Shown here piece after piece: positions 1-8,963 of a stretch of 64,000 bases of DNA. Origin of the DNA: Qipengyuania sp. SS22 (lineage in GTDB: Bacteria > Pseudomonadota > Alphaproteobacteria > Sphingomonadales > Sphingomonadaceae). A program made the translations under genes and the position numbers. Numbering within the stretch: the stretch's first letter is position 1; every line of letters begins with the position of its first letter. The stretch covers positions 496,001 to 560,000 of the forward strand of contig NZ_CP107048.1 in assembly GCF_025736935.1 (NCBI RefSeq), read 5' to 3'. The notes beneath the pieces are model-generated. The model was given only the letters and a program-made list of their open reading frames with translations. It made no database searches and had not been told where the DNA came from.

Positions 1-1436
1 AGATCGTTGGTCGGTTCGTCGAGCAGGAGGACATTGCCGCCTTCCTTGAGCATCTTGGCCATGTGCACGCGGTTGCGTTCACCGCCCGACAGCTTGCCGA
101 CGTTTTTCTGCTGGTCGGCGCCCTTGAAATTGAACGCGCCGACATAGGCGCGGGTGCTGGTGTCGTGCCCATTGACCTTCATATAGTCGTGTCCATCGGA
201 GATTTCCTCCCACACGTTTTTGCTCGGATCGAGATGGTCGCGGCTCTGGTCGACATAACCCAGATGCACGGTCGACCCGATTTCGACCGTCCCGCTATCG
301 GGCTCTTCCTTGCCAGTGAGGATCTTGAACAGCGTCGACTTGCCCGCGCCATTGGGGCCGATCACGCCGACGATACCGCCCGGGGGCAGCATGAAGGAGA
401 GGTCTTCGAAAAGCAGCTTGTCACCATAGGCCTTGGTGATGTTCTTGGCCTCGATCACCTTGCCGCCAAGCCGTTCGGGGACCTGGATGACGATCTGCGC
501 CTTGCCCGGCTTGCGGTCCTTCTGCGAATCCTGGAGCTGTTCGAACTTGCGGATACGCGCCTTGGACTTGGTCTGGCGCGCGGCCGGGGTCTGCCGGATC
601 CATTCGAGTTCACGGCCCAACGCCTTCTGGCGTCCGCTTTCCTCGCGGCTTTCCTGTTCGAGACGCTTGGCCTTCTTCTCGAGATAGGTCGAGTAATTGC
701 CTTCGTAGGGATAGTAGCTGCCGCGATCGAGCTCGAGGATCCATTCGACGACATTGTCGAGGAAGTAGCGGTCATGGGTGATCATCAGCACCGCGCCGGC
801 ATATTCCTTGAGGTGGTTTTCAAGCCACTGGACGCTTTCGGCGTCGAGATGGTTGGTCGGTTCGTCGAGCAACAGGATCGAGGGCTTCTGGATCAGCAGA
901 CGCGTCAGCGCGACGCGGCGTTTCTCGCCGCCCGAGAGGTCGGTCACCGACCAGTCGCCCGGCGGGCAGCGGAGCGCTTCCATCGCCACTTCGAGCTGGT
1001 TGTCGAGCGTCCAGCCGTCAACCGCGTCGATCTTGGCCTGCAGATCGCCCATTTCTTCCATCAGCGCATCGAAATCGGTGTCGTCCTGCGGGTCGCCCAT
1101 TTCCGCGCTGATCGCATTGAAGCGGTCGACCAGACCGGCGGTTTCGCGCGCGCCGTCCTTGACGTTTTCGAGCACGGTCTTGCTCTCGTCGAGTTCGGGC
1201 TCCTGCTCGAGATAGCCGACGGTGATGTTCTCGCCCGGCCAGGCTTCCCCGGTGAAATCGGTATCGATCCCCGCCATGATCTTGATCAGCGTGGACTTGC
1301 CCGCACCATTGGGCCCGACGATGCCGATCTTGGCGCCTTGGTAGAACTGCAGATTGATATTGCTGAGCACCGGCTTGGGCGCACCGGGGAAGGTCTTGGT
1401 CATGTCCTTCATGACGAAAGCGTACTGGGCGGCCAT
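1..1436 (-). CDS. ettA: Energy-dependent translational throttle protein EttA (ABC-F ATPase), C-terminus cut by window edge
   Basis: ABC-F proteins bind the ribosomal E site and use paired ATPase domains to gate translation. About 478 codons are visible, reading leftward. Walker A (GPNGAGKST) lies near residues 41-49, followed by LSGGEKRR near 165-175 and LLLDEPTNHLD near 190. A second Walker A lies near 360, and the second LLLDEPTND motif lies at the very edge of the window. The family is about 555-560 residues long, so roughly 80 are missing. The start at 1436 is chosen because it gives the typical EttA beginning (MAAQYAFVM) behind an AAGGA. It is divergent from the cyclase genes. Assignment to EttA rather than another ABC-F is by N-terminal likeness and is fairly secure. 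Confidence 0.9.
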   Translation of the reverse strand, partial: MAAQYAFVMKDMTKTFPGAPKPVLSNINLQFYQGAKIGIVGPNGAGKSTLIKIMAGIDTDFTGEAWPGENITVGYLEQEPELDESKTVLENVKDGARETAGLVDRFNAISAEMGDPQDDTDFDALMEEMGDLQAKIDAVDGWTLDNQLEVAMEALRCPPGDWSVTDLSGGEKRRVALTRLLIQKPSILLLDEPTNHLDAESVQWLENHLKEYAGAVLMITHDRYFLDNVVEWILELDRGSYYPYEGNYSTYLEKKAKRLEQESREESGRQKALGRELEWIRQTPAARQTKSKARIRKFEQLQDSQKDRKPGKAQIVIQVPERLGGKVIEAKNITKAYGDKLLFEDLSFMLPPGGIVGVIGPNGAGKSTLFKILTGKEEPDSGTVEIGSTVHLGYVDQSRDHLDPSKNVWEEISDGHDYMKVNGHDTSTRAYVGAFNFKGADQQKNVGKLSGGERNRVHMAKMLKEGGNVLLLDEPTND

Positions 1437-1712
1437 CGGGCGAAAATCCTTCGAGATACGGAACTGGCTGGGCGGGCACGTTGGCCCGCATGTTTGGGGG
1501 CGCAGATAGTCGCCCAAGCGTCATCGGGCAAGTATCACGAGGCTGCGGGACCGACCCCGCAGGTACCTGAAATGCAAATACGTGTTAAGCCGCAATGATA
1601 TCTGGACAAATCCGGCCAGAAAACCGAATTGGGCCGGCAATTGGGGGTTTTACCTACACCAACTTTTAACCGAAACTGCTTATCCAAATGGCAGGAAGGG
1701 CAAGGGCAGTCC

Positions 1713-2924
1713 ATGCGCGAACAGATTATGGGCTTGATCACGCCGACGATGGCGATCGTGTTTTTCGCGGTCTTCCTCGTGATGTGGTGGCGTGGGAAGA
1801 TGGGCAGTTATGTGCTCGGCTTCGCCGTGGCCTATGTGTTTTTTGCGATCGGCTTCGGGACGACGCATCTGTTCGACACCGGTTCGCCTTACGTCTTCCA
1901 CATCACCCAGTTCTTCTATTCGATGAGCACTGCGACGGCGATCTGGGCCTTGACCAGGCGCGCCGGGCAGCCGCCTTATCTTGGTGTCCTGCTCGTGATC
2001 TATGCGCTGTCGGCGGTTACGCTGGCGGTGGCCGTGGTGACCACACCCGAAATTTCCTCACGCCTGATCATCGTCAACGTCGGTTATGGCGCGATGTATC
2101 TCGTCTGTCTGATGTCGCTGCTCGGCGGGCAGCGGCGCGAGGCGATCGACAAGCTGATCATCGTCGCGCATTCGATCCTGGCTGCACAATTCATGATCCG
2201 ACCGGTTCTGACCTTGCTTGTCGAGCAGGGGATCGCAGCGGATGGTTACCGCGAGTCGGTCTATTACTCGGTTCTCAACCTGTCGCTGGCGCTTATTTCG
2301 CTGATGACTGCGATGGTCCTGGTCGGCGCCTGCGTCTACGACCAGATCAAGGCGGTGCGCGAACAGGCCGAGCTCGACGGGTTGACCGGGCTGCGCACGC
2401 GGCGCGCCTTCGAACAGGATGTCGTCGAATTGCTCGAACGAGCGAAGCAGGAATGCCTGCCGGTGTCGCTGGTGGTGGCCGATATCGACCACTTCAAGGC
2501 GGTCAATGACGTGTGGGGGCACCAGGTCGGCGACCATGCGATCGCGCAATTCGGCGAGATCATCACGGGGACGATCCGCGATACCGACCTCGCCGGGCGC
2601 ATCGGCGGCGAAGAATTCTGCATTCTCGCTTGGAATTGCGACGAAACCGCAGCCGCTACTATGGCGGAGCGTATCCGCTGCACGTTTGCGCAGGCACAGG
2701 TCGAGGGCATGCCCGACGATCACCGGCTTACCGCCAGCTTCGGCGCTGCCGGGCGGATTGAGGGCGAGGGCTACGGGCGGCTTTTCGCGCGGACCGATGC
2801 GGCGCTCTACCGGGCCAAGGAAAATGGGCGCAATCGCACAGTGCGCGACGCTGCGGGCAAGAAACGCAACGTGGTCACCTCAATCACGCAGAGCGTCGAC
2901 GAACGGCGCGAAGCGAGCGTCTAG
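1713..2924 (+). CDS. Membrane-bound diguanylate cyclase (GGDEF), copy 1
   Basis: Predicted to make cyclic di-GMP from two GTP at the cytoplasmic face. The first ~215 residues are strongly hydrophobic with about six membrane segments and no recognisable sensor family. A GGDEF domain follows (about 235-395) with DGLTGL at its start. The active-site loop is GGEEF (298-302), the active variant. An RDTD sequence five residues before it (289-292) matches the RxxD product-inhibition I-site. The start at 1713 removes 28 implausible residues of the longer frame and leaves the membrane domain intact. The next gene is a same-strand paralogue of almost identical length (403 versus 402 residues), with the GGEEF at the same residue number. 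Input signal unknown. Confidence 0.88.
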   Translation: MREQIMGLITPTMAIVFFAVFLVMWWRGKMGSYVLGFAVAYVFFAIGFGTTHLFDTGSPYVFHITQFFYSMSTATAIWALTRRAGQPPYLGVLLVIYALSAVTLAVAVVTTPEISSRLIIVNVGYGAMYLVCLMSLLGGQRREAIDKLIIVAHSILAAQFMIRPVLTLLVEQGIAADGYRESVYYSVLNLSLALISLMTAMVLVGACVYDQIKAVREQAELDGLTGLRTRRAFEQDVVELLERAKQECLPVSLVVADIDHFKAVNDVWGHQVGDHAIAQFGEIITGTIRDTDLAGRIGGEEFCILAWNCDETAAATMAERIRCTFAQAQVEGMPDDHRLTASFGAAGRIEGEGYGRLFARTDAALYRAKENGRNRTVRDAAGKKRNVVTSITQSVDERREASV

Positions 2925-3054
2925 CCAAGACCCTGCGTCAAGATGCGCTCTTTCCCTGCGCGGCGCTACTTGTCCTGCGAAAACAAAACCAATGTTTTCA
3001 ATCGGGCCTTAACTGTTATCGCCTAGGGATCGGGTGAGAGGGTCGGGGTAGCGC

Positions 3055-4263
3055 ATGTCAGAGAATATTCTAGCTTTGGCGAACCCGATGCTTAGCACGG
3101 TATTCGCCCTTGCGTTCTTCATCTTGTGGCGACGCGACCCCAGCGCCACTTGGATCGCGATCATATCCGTCGGGTATTTCTCCAGCGCGCTCGGGTTTTT
3201 CATTTTCCATTTCACCGATGATCCCAAGGGGATCACGGCAACCGTGTTGATGCACCTATGCTATTCGCTCGGGACGATCAGCCTGGTGTGGGGGATTTGC
3301 GCGCGGTACGGGCAGGCGATCGACCACAGGCTCTATATCGGGATTGCCGCTCTCGGCATGATCCTGATGATCGGCGCGAGTTTCGGGGTGAATTATAATG
3401 CGCGTCTCTATACTGCCAACGCCTGTTACGGACTGATCTTCGCGCTCGGCACGCAGACCGCCGCGCGCAAGGCAGGTACGGAGTTGCTCGACAAGACGAT
3501 CATTTTACTTCTCGCGATAGGATCGTTCCAGTTCTTCGTCCGCCCGCTGGTTGCGATCATGGTCGAAGGGGCGATGACCGCTACCGAATATCGTGAAACG
3601 CCGTTCTACGCCCTTATGGTTGTGTCGCTGGCGCTCGCGGCGGTATCGCTGGCCCTGATCTTGCTCGGAGCGGCTCTAACCGACCAGACCAAGGCGGTGC
3701 GTGAAGATGCGGAGCGCGATGCGCTGACCGGTCTGAAGATGCGTGGGCCCTTCGAGGCCCAGGCAATCGCCATGCTGAACCGCGCCCGCGACAAGGACGT
3801 CCCGGTAAGCGTGATCGTGGCCGATATCGATCACTTCAAGCGGATCAACGATATCTGGGGGCATCAGGTCGGCGACAGTGCGATCGCCAGCTTCGGGGAC
3901 CTGCTGCGCTCGACGATCCGGGACACCGACATTGCCGGACGCGTCGGAGGAGAGGAGTTCTGCATCTTGGTATGGAATTGCCCGGAGGACCCCACGCTCA
4001 AACTAGCCGAGCGCATCCGCGCGCGGTTCGAGCAGCTTCCGATCGACGGCATTTCGGATGATGTCCGGCTGACTGCCAGCTTCGGGGTTGCCCAATGGGT
4101 GACCGACGAAGGCTATGGCAGGCTCTTCGCGCGTGCCGACGCGGCGCTCTATCGCGCTAAGGAAGGCGGCCGCAATCGCACGTCTGCCGATGCCGACGAC
4201 AGGCCACGCGCTGTGGTCTCTCCCTTCAAACAAGGTGCCGATCCGCGCGAAGTACGCGCCTAG
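3055..4263 (+). CDS. Membrane-bound diguanylate cyclase (GGDEF), copy 2
   Basis: Paralogue of the preceding gene, 402 residues, with the same architecture: about six N-terminal membrane helices, then a GGDEF domain with DALTGL, RDTD (I-site) and GGEEF at residue 298. The GGDEF halves are far more alike than the membrane halves, which suggests a tandem duplication followed by divergence of the sensing part. It begins at an ATG 130 bp after copy 1, so it may have its own promoter. Its stop overlaps the stop of the convergent MATE gene by 4 bp. Cyclase activity is expected from the intact motif; the signal is unknown. Confidence 0.88.
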   Translation: MSENILALANPMLSTVFALAFFILWRRDPSATWIAIISVGYFSSALGFFIFHFTDDPKGITATVLMHLCYSLGTISLVWGICARYGQAIDHRLYIGIAALGMILMIGASFGVNYNARLYTANACYGLIFALGTQTAARKAGTELLDKTIILLLAIGSFQFFVRPLVAIMVEGAMTATEYRETPFYALMVVSLALAAVSLALILLGAALTDQTKAVREDAERDALTGLKMRGPFEAQAIAMLNRARDKDVPVSVIVADIDHFKRINDIWGHQVGDSAIASFGDLLRSTIRDTDIAGRVGGEEFCILVWNCPEDPTLKLAERIRARFEQLPIDGISDDVRLTASFGVAQWVTDEGYGRLFARADAALYRAKEGGRNRTSADADDRPRAVVSPFKQGADPREVRA

Positions 4264-5585
4264 CCCAGCTTCCGCCGAAGCAGACGGGGCATAAGTGCCG
4301 CTTGCATCGCCGCACGCAGCAACAGGAACCCGACGAAGCTGGCCCACAGACCGTGATTGCCGAGCGGCCAGGTTAGCCACAGCAACAGACCATAGCCCGC
4401 CGCCGCGCCCGCCATGGCGAGCAGTAGTGCGCGGGTCCAGCTGGCGCCCACGAACACGCCATCGAGCACGAAGCCGGCAAAGCCCGCCAGCGGAATCGCC
4501 ACGAGCCACGGCCATAGTGTCCGCGCCTCGGCGGCGACTGCGGGGGTGGCGGCGAAGCTGTCGGTGATCGTCCCGCCAAGAAAGGCAAACACCAGCGCCA
4601 GCCCGGCCGCCACGCCGAAGCAGCGCCACAGGATCGCGCGGATATAGAGCGTGAAGCCGCCGCGGTCTTTATCGCCCGCACGTTCGCCATTGAGCACTTG
4701 CGCGGCATTCTCGAATCCGTCGAGCAGCAGCGCGGACAGGATGAACATCTGGTAGACGATCCCGTTAGCCGCGAGCGCCACCGGTCCGCGCTCGGCCCCC
4801 AACCGGGTCAGGGCGGCAATGGCGATGATCAGCACCACAGTGCGCAGGAACAGGTCGCGATTGACCGAGAGAAAGGGCCTGAGCGCGGCCAGCGACATGC
4901 TCGTCCCGGTACGCAGCGCCGCGCGGATATCGCTGCCCGCAATCCGCCAGATCACTACGCCCGCGGCGGCGAGTTTGGCAAATTCGGCGATAAAGCTCGA
5001 CCAGCCGATCCCCGCAATGCCCCAGTCGAGTGCGAGCGTCAGCCACAGGCCCAGCGCGACGTTGAGCAGATTGTAGAACACTTCGATCGCCAGCACCTCG
5101 CGCATGCGGCGACGCCCGACGAGAAAGCCGACCAGCGCGAAATTCGCCATTACGGCGGGGGCGCTCCAGTACCGGATATCGGCATAGACCAGCGCCGCGC
5201 TGCGCACCTGCGCTTCGGCCCCCAGCGCATCGAGAAACAGCGGCAGCAGCACCGGCTTGGCGAGCAATAGCAGCGCGGCGATCGCCAGGCCGACTACCAG
5301 CCCCTTGATCAGTACTTCGGCCTGCGCCTGCGCGCCCGACCGCGTGCCCGCCTGCGCGACCAGGCCGGTGGTGCCGGTCTTGAGGAAATTCATCACGGTG
5401 AACAGCGCGGCGAACAGCTTGGCGCCGACATCGACCGCGCCCTGCGTCGAGGCATCGCCCAGTTGGCCGACGATCCACATATCGCCCACGCCGATCAGCG
5501 CGGTGGCCACATTGGTCACCATGGCGGGCAGCGCGATCGCCCAGATCAGGCGGGTATCGATGGCGGGAGATGCGGTGGTGTTCAA
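4260..5585 (-). CDS. MATE family efflux transporter (DinF-like)
   Basis: Predicted inner-membrane Na+ or H+ coupled multidrug or metabolite exporter with twelve hydrophobic segments over 441 residues, the usual MATE length. The first helix region carries the family-like LPAMVTN...GDMWIVGQLG pattern. The longest frame opens at a TTG at 5603. However, a perfect GGAGG at 5595-5599 lies inside that stretch and sits 9 nt before a second TTG at 5585, which is therefore the better start. Both candidates are TTG. It is convergent with the second diguanylate cyclase, and a pair of tRNA genes lies upstream. Substrate cannot be told from sequence. Confidence 0.88.
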   Translation of the reverse strand: MNTTASPAIDTRLIWAIALPAMVTNVATALIGVGDMWIVGQLGDASTQGAVDVGAKLFAALFTVMNFLKTGTTGLVAQAGTRSGAQAQAEVLIKGLVVGLAIAALLLLAKPVLLPLFLDALGAEAQVRSAALVYADIRYWSAPAVMANFALVGFLVGRRRMREVLAIEVFYNLLNVALGLWLTLALDWGIAGIGWSSFIAEFAKLAAAGVVIWRIAGSDIRAALRTGTSMSLAALRPFLSVNRDLFLRTVVLIIAIAALTRLGAERGPVALAANGIVYQMFILSALLLDGFENAAQVLNGERAGDKDRGGFTLYIRAILWRCFGVAAGLALVFAFLGGTITDSFAATPAVAAEARTLWPWLVAIPLAGFAGFVLDGVFVGASWTRALLLAMAGAAAGYGLLLWLTWPLGNHGLWASFVGFLLLRAAMQAALMPRLLRRKLG

Positions 5586-5663
5586 ACGGTGGAACCTCCG
5601 CAACGGCGTCTGGAAGCCAGCCGGACGAAGCCGCCCATGCGGCGGCTTCGCATTACGAAATAC

Positions 5664-5740
5664 TGGTCGGGGAGACTGGATTCGAACCAGCGACCCCTTG
5701 TACCCAAAACAAGTGCGCTACCAGGCTGCGCCACTCCCCG
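5664..5740 (-). tRNA. tRNA-Pro (anticodon TGG)
   Basis: The 77-nt gene on the minus strand folds as a complete cloverleaf. The acceptor arm is CGGGGAG/CTCCCCG with discriminator A and encoded CCA. The anticodon loop TTTGGGT reads TGG, and the T loop is TTCGAAT. It is followed 26 bp away by another tRNA gene on the same strand. Confidence 0.97.
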
Positions 5741-5766
5741 ACCGATTTCCCGCAAGACGCCGAGCT

Positions 5767-5843
5767 TGGTGGGCCCGGCAGGACTCGAACCCGCGACCTA
5801 GCCGTTATGAGCGGCCAGCTCTAACCAACTGAGCTACAGGCCC
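5767..5843 (-). tRNA. tRNA with CAT anticodon (Ile2 or elongator Met)
   Basis: A 77-nt cloverleaf: acceptor GGGCCTG/CGGGCCC with one T-G pair, discriminator A, encoded CCA, anticodon loop CTCATAA. It is not the initiator, because the acceptor starts with a paired G and there is no run of three G-C pairs in the anticodon stem. Whether the C34 becomes lysidine (tRNA-Ile2, reading AUA) or stays C (elongator Met) cannot be settled by eye. The GC-rich acceptor makes Ile2 my preference. Confidence 0.9.
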
Positions 5844-5899
5844 CAAGGCACGCCCTGCGGAACAGCGCGCCTAGCCCCGGGGCGAGAGGCATGCAAGCG

Positions 5900-6901
5900 C
5901 TAGGCGTCCACTGCGCTCATGATTTCCGCGACCGTGGTCGGACGGACCCCGCGCATGTCGAGATAACCGTAGACCCCGCGCAGCCAGTCATACAGCGTGT
6001 CGAGGTCTTCTTCGGTGCGGACATAGGGTGTGTGACCGGGCGCGAGCGAGGGGCTGTGGAAGCTCAGCACCAGGATCGGCAGACCGTCATCAATCGCGAT
6101 ATCGACCGCGCGCAGTGCCTCTTCCTTCGTGACGCCCTCGGGGGTGAGACCGATGCGTTCGAGCAGCCCGAGCTTCGCCAGCGCGCCGCCAAGCAGCGGA
6201 AGTTTGCGGGCGAGCGGGAAGAGCTGCTGGCCCTGCTTGCGCAGCATGCCCCAGAACACGCTGGTAAGCGGTAGCTCGAGCAAGGTGCGCTCCGCGTCGG
6301 TCCAATAGGGAACGACCGGATGGCGGCTGTAGTCGGGCCCATGCGCGTCGGAATAATCGTAACGCGCGCGTACCGAACTATCGATCGCAACGCCGGTCTC
6401 GCTCAACACTTTGGCGGTTTGCGGGCCAAGGCCATAACGGCCCGCGCGATAGATCCGCGGAACGGTGCCGAAGCCTTCTTCGATCGCATCGCGCAGGCGG
6501 CGAAACTTGTCCCGCTCCAATTCGTGCGGGAGATTGCCGGCAAAGCTGTTGCGCGTGGTGACTTCTTCCCTGTGCGGCGGATTGACCCAGGGGTGCAATT
6601 GCACGCCGATTTCGGCCTTTTTCGCGCGCACCGCATCGCCGATGATCTCGCGCGCCAGCGGATCGGCTGCGATCGGCCAGTCGACCATATAGACCGGCGA
6701 GACGCCGAGCCCTTCGCAGAACTCCTGGAAACCGGTAATCGCGCGGACATGGTCGAGCCCATAGCCATCGGCGCGAAATGGGGCGTTCCAGTCGAACTCT
6801 TCCTCGGTATCGACCGTCAGCAGCGAGCGCTGCCCGAACCCGTCCGCATAACGCGCGACCTGCGATGGGTGGGGCGGGTCGAGGAGATTGGCATGGGCGA
6901 T
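5900..6901 (-). CDS. Polysaccharide deacetylase (WalW-like), non-canonical start
   Basis: Predicted metal-dependent de-N-acetylase of the NodB-homology fold. The TVDTEEEFDW block near residues 29-38 holds the catalytic Asp. Further motifs are LHPWVNPP (102-109), RAGRYG (152-157), a DSSVRARYDYS block (173-183) and a C-terminal FHSPSLAPG. The only in-frame ATG, GTG or TTG is at 6688, which would delete the catalytic Asp block, so translation must begin upstream. The coordinates use an ATC at 6901 that sits 9 nt after an AGGA and gives a sensible N-terminus (xAHANLLDPP). The upstream in-frame stop is at 6929-6931. It lies 11 bp after the histidine kinase gene and is probably translationally coupled to it. 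Function fairly sure, start unsure. Confidence 0.75.
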   Translation of the reverse strand: MAHANLLDPPHPSQVARYADGFGQRSLLTVDTEEEFDWNAPFRADGYGLDHVRAITGFQEFCEGLGVSPVYMVDWPIAADPLAREIIGDAVRAKKAEIGVQLHPWVNPPHREEVTTRNSFAGNLPHELERDKFRRLRDAIEEGFGTVPRIYRAGRYGLGPQTAKVLSETGVAIDSSVRARYDYSDAHGPDYSRHPVVPYWTDAERTLLELPLTSVFWGMLRKQGQQLFPLARKLPLLGGALAKLGLLERIGLTPEGVTKEEALRAVDIAIDDGLPILVLSFHSPSLAPGHTPYVRTEEDLDTLYDWLRGVYGYLDMRGVRPTTVAEIMSAVDA

Positions 6902-6912
6902 AGTAGGTTGTC

Positions 6913-8736
6913 CTAGCCGGCTGCGCGATCAGGTGCATCGGCAGGGCTAGGCAGCGCGTCCACACCGGTCAAGAGCGGGAGCGCGAGGATGAGGACGCCG
7001 TCTTCGCGCACCAGTTCGCCGCCCGCCGCGCGGGCTTCCGCGCGCGCAAGGCGGAGCGAGAAGCCGGCACCGAAAATGCCCGAGCTCAGCGTGCTGCCAC
7101 CCGAGCGGACATCGGAGGCGAAGACGTCTTCGGTTTCAGCCAGTTTGGTTGGCAATTGCGCACGCAGTGCGACCTGGTCGCCGTCCAGCGCGAGCGCCAG
7201 CGCAACGTTCTCGCCCGCTCCGGTCGCTCCCGCCAGCGTAGCCAGGATACGCCAGCCAAGCATTTCGGCTTCGTTCTGGGCCAGCGCCATTGGGGCAGGC
7301 GCTTCGGTGATCTCTGCATCAAATCGCGCAACCCGGGGGCCAAGCACGGTCTGCAGTTGCCGGACTTGCGCGCGGACGATGGCGGCAAAATCGCTCTCGC
7401 CCGCTTCCAGATCCAGTTCCCCAGTCTCGAGCCGCGCCAGCCGGTCGAGCTCGTCGAACCCGGCAAGGATGCGCGCGGAATCGCCCGCGATCGTTGCGGC
7501 CAGCGCGCGGTATTCATGCGGGGTCGGCCCGAAGACCTGCTGCTGGATGACCTCGGCATAGCCCTGCATCGCATTGACCGGCGTGCGCAGTTCATGGAGC
7601 AACTGGCGCAGACGGTCCGCGCTGCGCTGGGCGCGGTTGTCGACCGGCGCGAGCGCACGGCGGAACCGCCCGACATAGCCATAGAAGCGACCATCGCCGC
7701 GGGTGAAGCGCGGGGCGGCATCGACGATCCAATCGCCCTCGATCGCGTCGGCCCCGCGCAGGCTGATCGGCACATCGCGGACCGGCTGGCGGTTGACGAA
7801 AGCGGTGGCGAAATCCTCGCCCACCTGACCGCCTGCGCGTCGTTGCGACAGGTCGATACCAAACACCAGCGGGGCGATTTCGGGTTCGGCCCAGTCGATC
7901 CGGCCTTCGGACCCGGTGCCGAAGCTGAACCCGTCGAGCGGTTTGCGCGGCGCCGTTTCTTCAAGTCCCGCCATCGGCAGGGTCGGCGCATTGACGCCTT
8001 GCTCACCGGGCGCGCGGGCCTTGCGGAAAGTTTCGATCCGCTCGACCAGCGCGCGGATGCCATCGGACTTGGGAGGCGTTTCTGCCTCAGGCGCGGGCGC
8101 GGGCGCGGGGGCGGGCGCGGTGTCTTCGGCTACCGGTACCGGGGCGGGCTGCGGCTCCGCTTCAACCAAGTCGTCGGGCTCATCGGCTGTAGCAGCATTT
8201 TCGTTCGCGGGACGCAGGACCAGCGGCTCGAGTTCGTCCAGATCGATCGGGTCGCGTGTTTCCTGCGCAGCCGGATTGGGCTGGGACGCGGGCCTTGGCA
8301 GCGGCAGTGCGCGATCCGACACGCCGAGCCGGTCGAGCACTCGCACCGCGCCAATGGGCAGGTCGCGGCGATGACGCAGGAAGCCGCGCGCGCGGATCGG
8401 CAGGCGCGGGATGAGCGCGGCCCATTCCTCGTCGGTCAGTTGCGCGCGATACAGTGCGGCCCCGGCGATGGCGGGATGCGCCTCGCCGAACCAGCGCACG
8501 AGTTCGGGGTTGCGGAAGCGCCAGCCGTTCTCGCCCACGATGCCCGCGCGTTCGTCGGTCGGGATCACTTTGGCCAGCGCAATCAGCCGCAGATACGCCG
8601 CCGCCTTGAGCGCGGGATCGCCCCCCTGCGGCCGCTCGCCAAGAAGGTCGAGCAATTGCCGGAACTGCGTCTTCGCCGCGCGCTCGCCCGCAGCGCGGTG
8701 GCGCAGCACAGTGGCAAGGCGATCGTCGAAATGCAT
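6913..8736 (-). CDS. Soluble histidine-kinase-like protein with degenerate ATPase domain
   Basis: A 607-residue protein with no membrane segment or signal peptide. A helical N-terminal region (1-150) is followed by a proline/alanine/acid-rich linker (about 190-260), a PAS-like stretch, and a clear HisKA H-box, LLHELRTPVNA, with the phospho-acceptor His near residue 381. The C-terminal ATPase region is weak: no convincing N-box Asn is visible, and the G2-like segment reads GIFGAGFSLRLA. It may have lost or altered ATP binding. The start at 8736 follows GGAG at a 5-6 nt gap; the longer frame adds 14 unlikely residues. No response regulator is adjacent; the deacetylase follows directly. Confidence 0.75.
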   Translation of the reverse strand: MHFDDRLATVLRHRAAGERAAKTQFRQLLDLLGERPQGGDPALKAAAYLRLIALAKVIPTDERAGIVGENGWRFRNPELVRWFGEAHPAIAGAALYRAQLTDEEWAALIPRLPIRARGFLRHRRDLPIGAVRVLDRLGVSDRALPLPRPASQPNPAAQETRDPIDLDELEPLVLRPANENAATADEPDDLVEAEPQPAPVPVAEDTAPAPAPAPAPEAETPPKSDGIRALVERIETFRKARAPGEQGVNAPTLPMAGLEETAPRKPLDGFSFGTGSEGRIDWAEPEIAPLVFGIDLSQRRAGGQVGEDFATAFVNRQPVRDVPISLRGADAIEGDWIVDAAPRFTRGDGRFYGYVGRFRRALAPVDNRAQRSADRLRQLLHELRTPVNAMQGYAEVIQQQVFGPTPHEYRALAATIAGDSARILAGFDELDRLARLETGELDLEAGESDFAAIVRAQVRQLQTVLGPRVARFDAEITEAPAPMALAQNEAEMLGWRILATLAGATGAGENVALALALDGDQVALRAQLPTKLAETEDVFASDVRSGGSTLSSGIFGAGFSLRLARAEARAAGGELVREDGVLILALPLLTGVDALPSPADAPDRAAG

Positions 8737-8862
8737 TGATACTCCGGGTAGCGTGGGGGTCCGCGACACGTAACCCATCGCAGCACAACGTTTCTACAGG
8801 TGTAAAACTTAGGCTGAACGGAAAGTTGCCTTCGCGTTGCAAAGCGGGACAATTGCTGGCAG

Positions 8863-8879
8863 GGCTAATAATGTTAGCC
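8863..8879. promoter_or_regulatory. Inverted repeat upstream of lrp-like gene, possible operator
   Basis: GGCTAA-taatg-TTAGCC is a perfect 6-bp inverted repeat with an AT-rich centre, about 85 bp before the Lrp-family start codon. Lrp proteins bind such AT-centred dyads and often autoregulate. The 227-bp interval 8737-8963 holds no gene. It also has a second, looser dyad (TTCCA-N8-TGGAA) nearer the start. Confidence 0.35.
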
Positions 8880-8963
8880 AAGAGGGCTGCATTGCGTTTC
8901 CAACATTTCGTGGAAGTTTCGCGATGACTCGCCTGTGGCGCAGGGTTAGCAGAGGCAGCGTAT

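Noticed and set aside
63..1598. 511-codon plus-strand open frame opposite ettA
   Set aside because: Shadow frame caused by high GC. The minus strand encodes a continuous ABC-F protein with Walker and DEPTN motifs; the plus frame has no recognisable domain.
5257..5832. Plus-strand frames containing GFEPATP- and WIRTSDP-like peptides (also near 16728-17117 and 41740-42015)
   Set aside because: These peptides are the well-known translation of the complementary strand of tRNA genes; the tRNAs are annotated instead.
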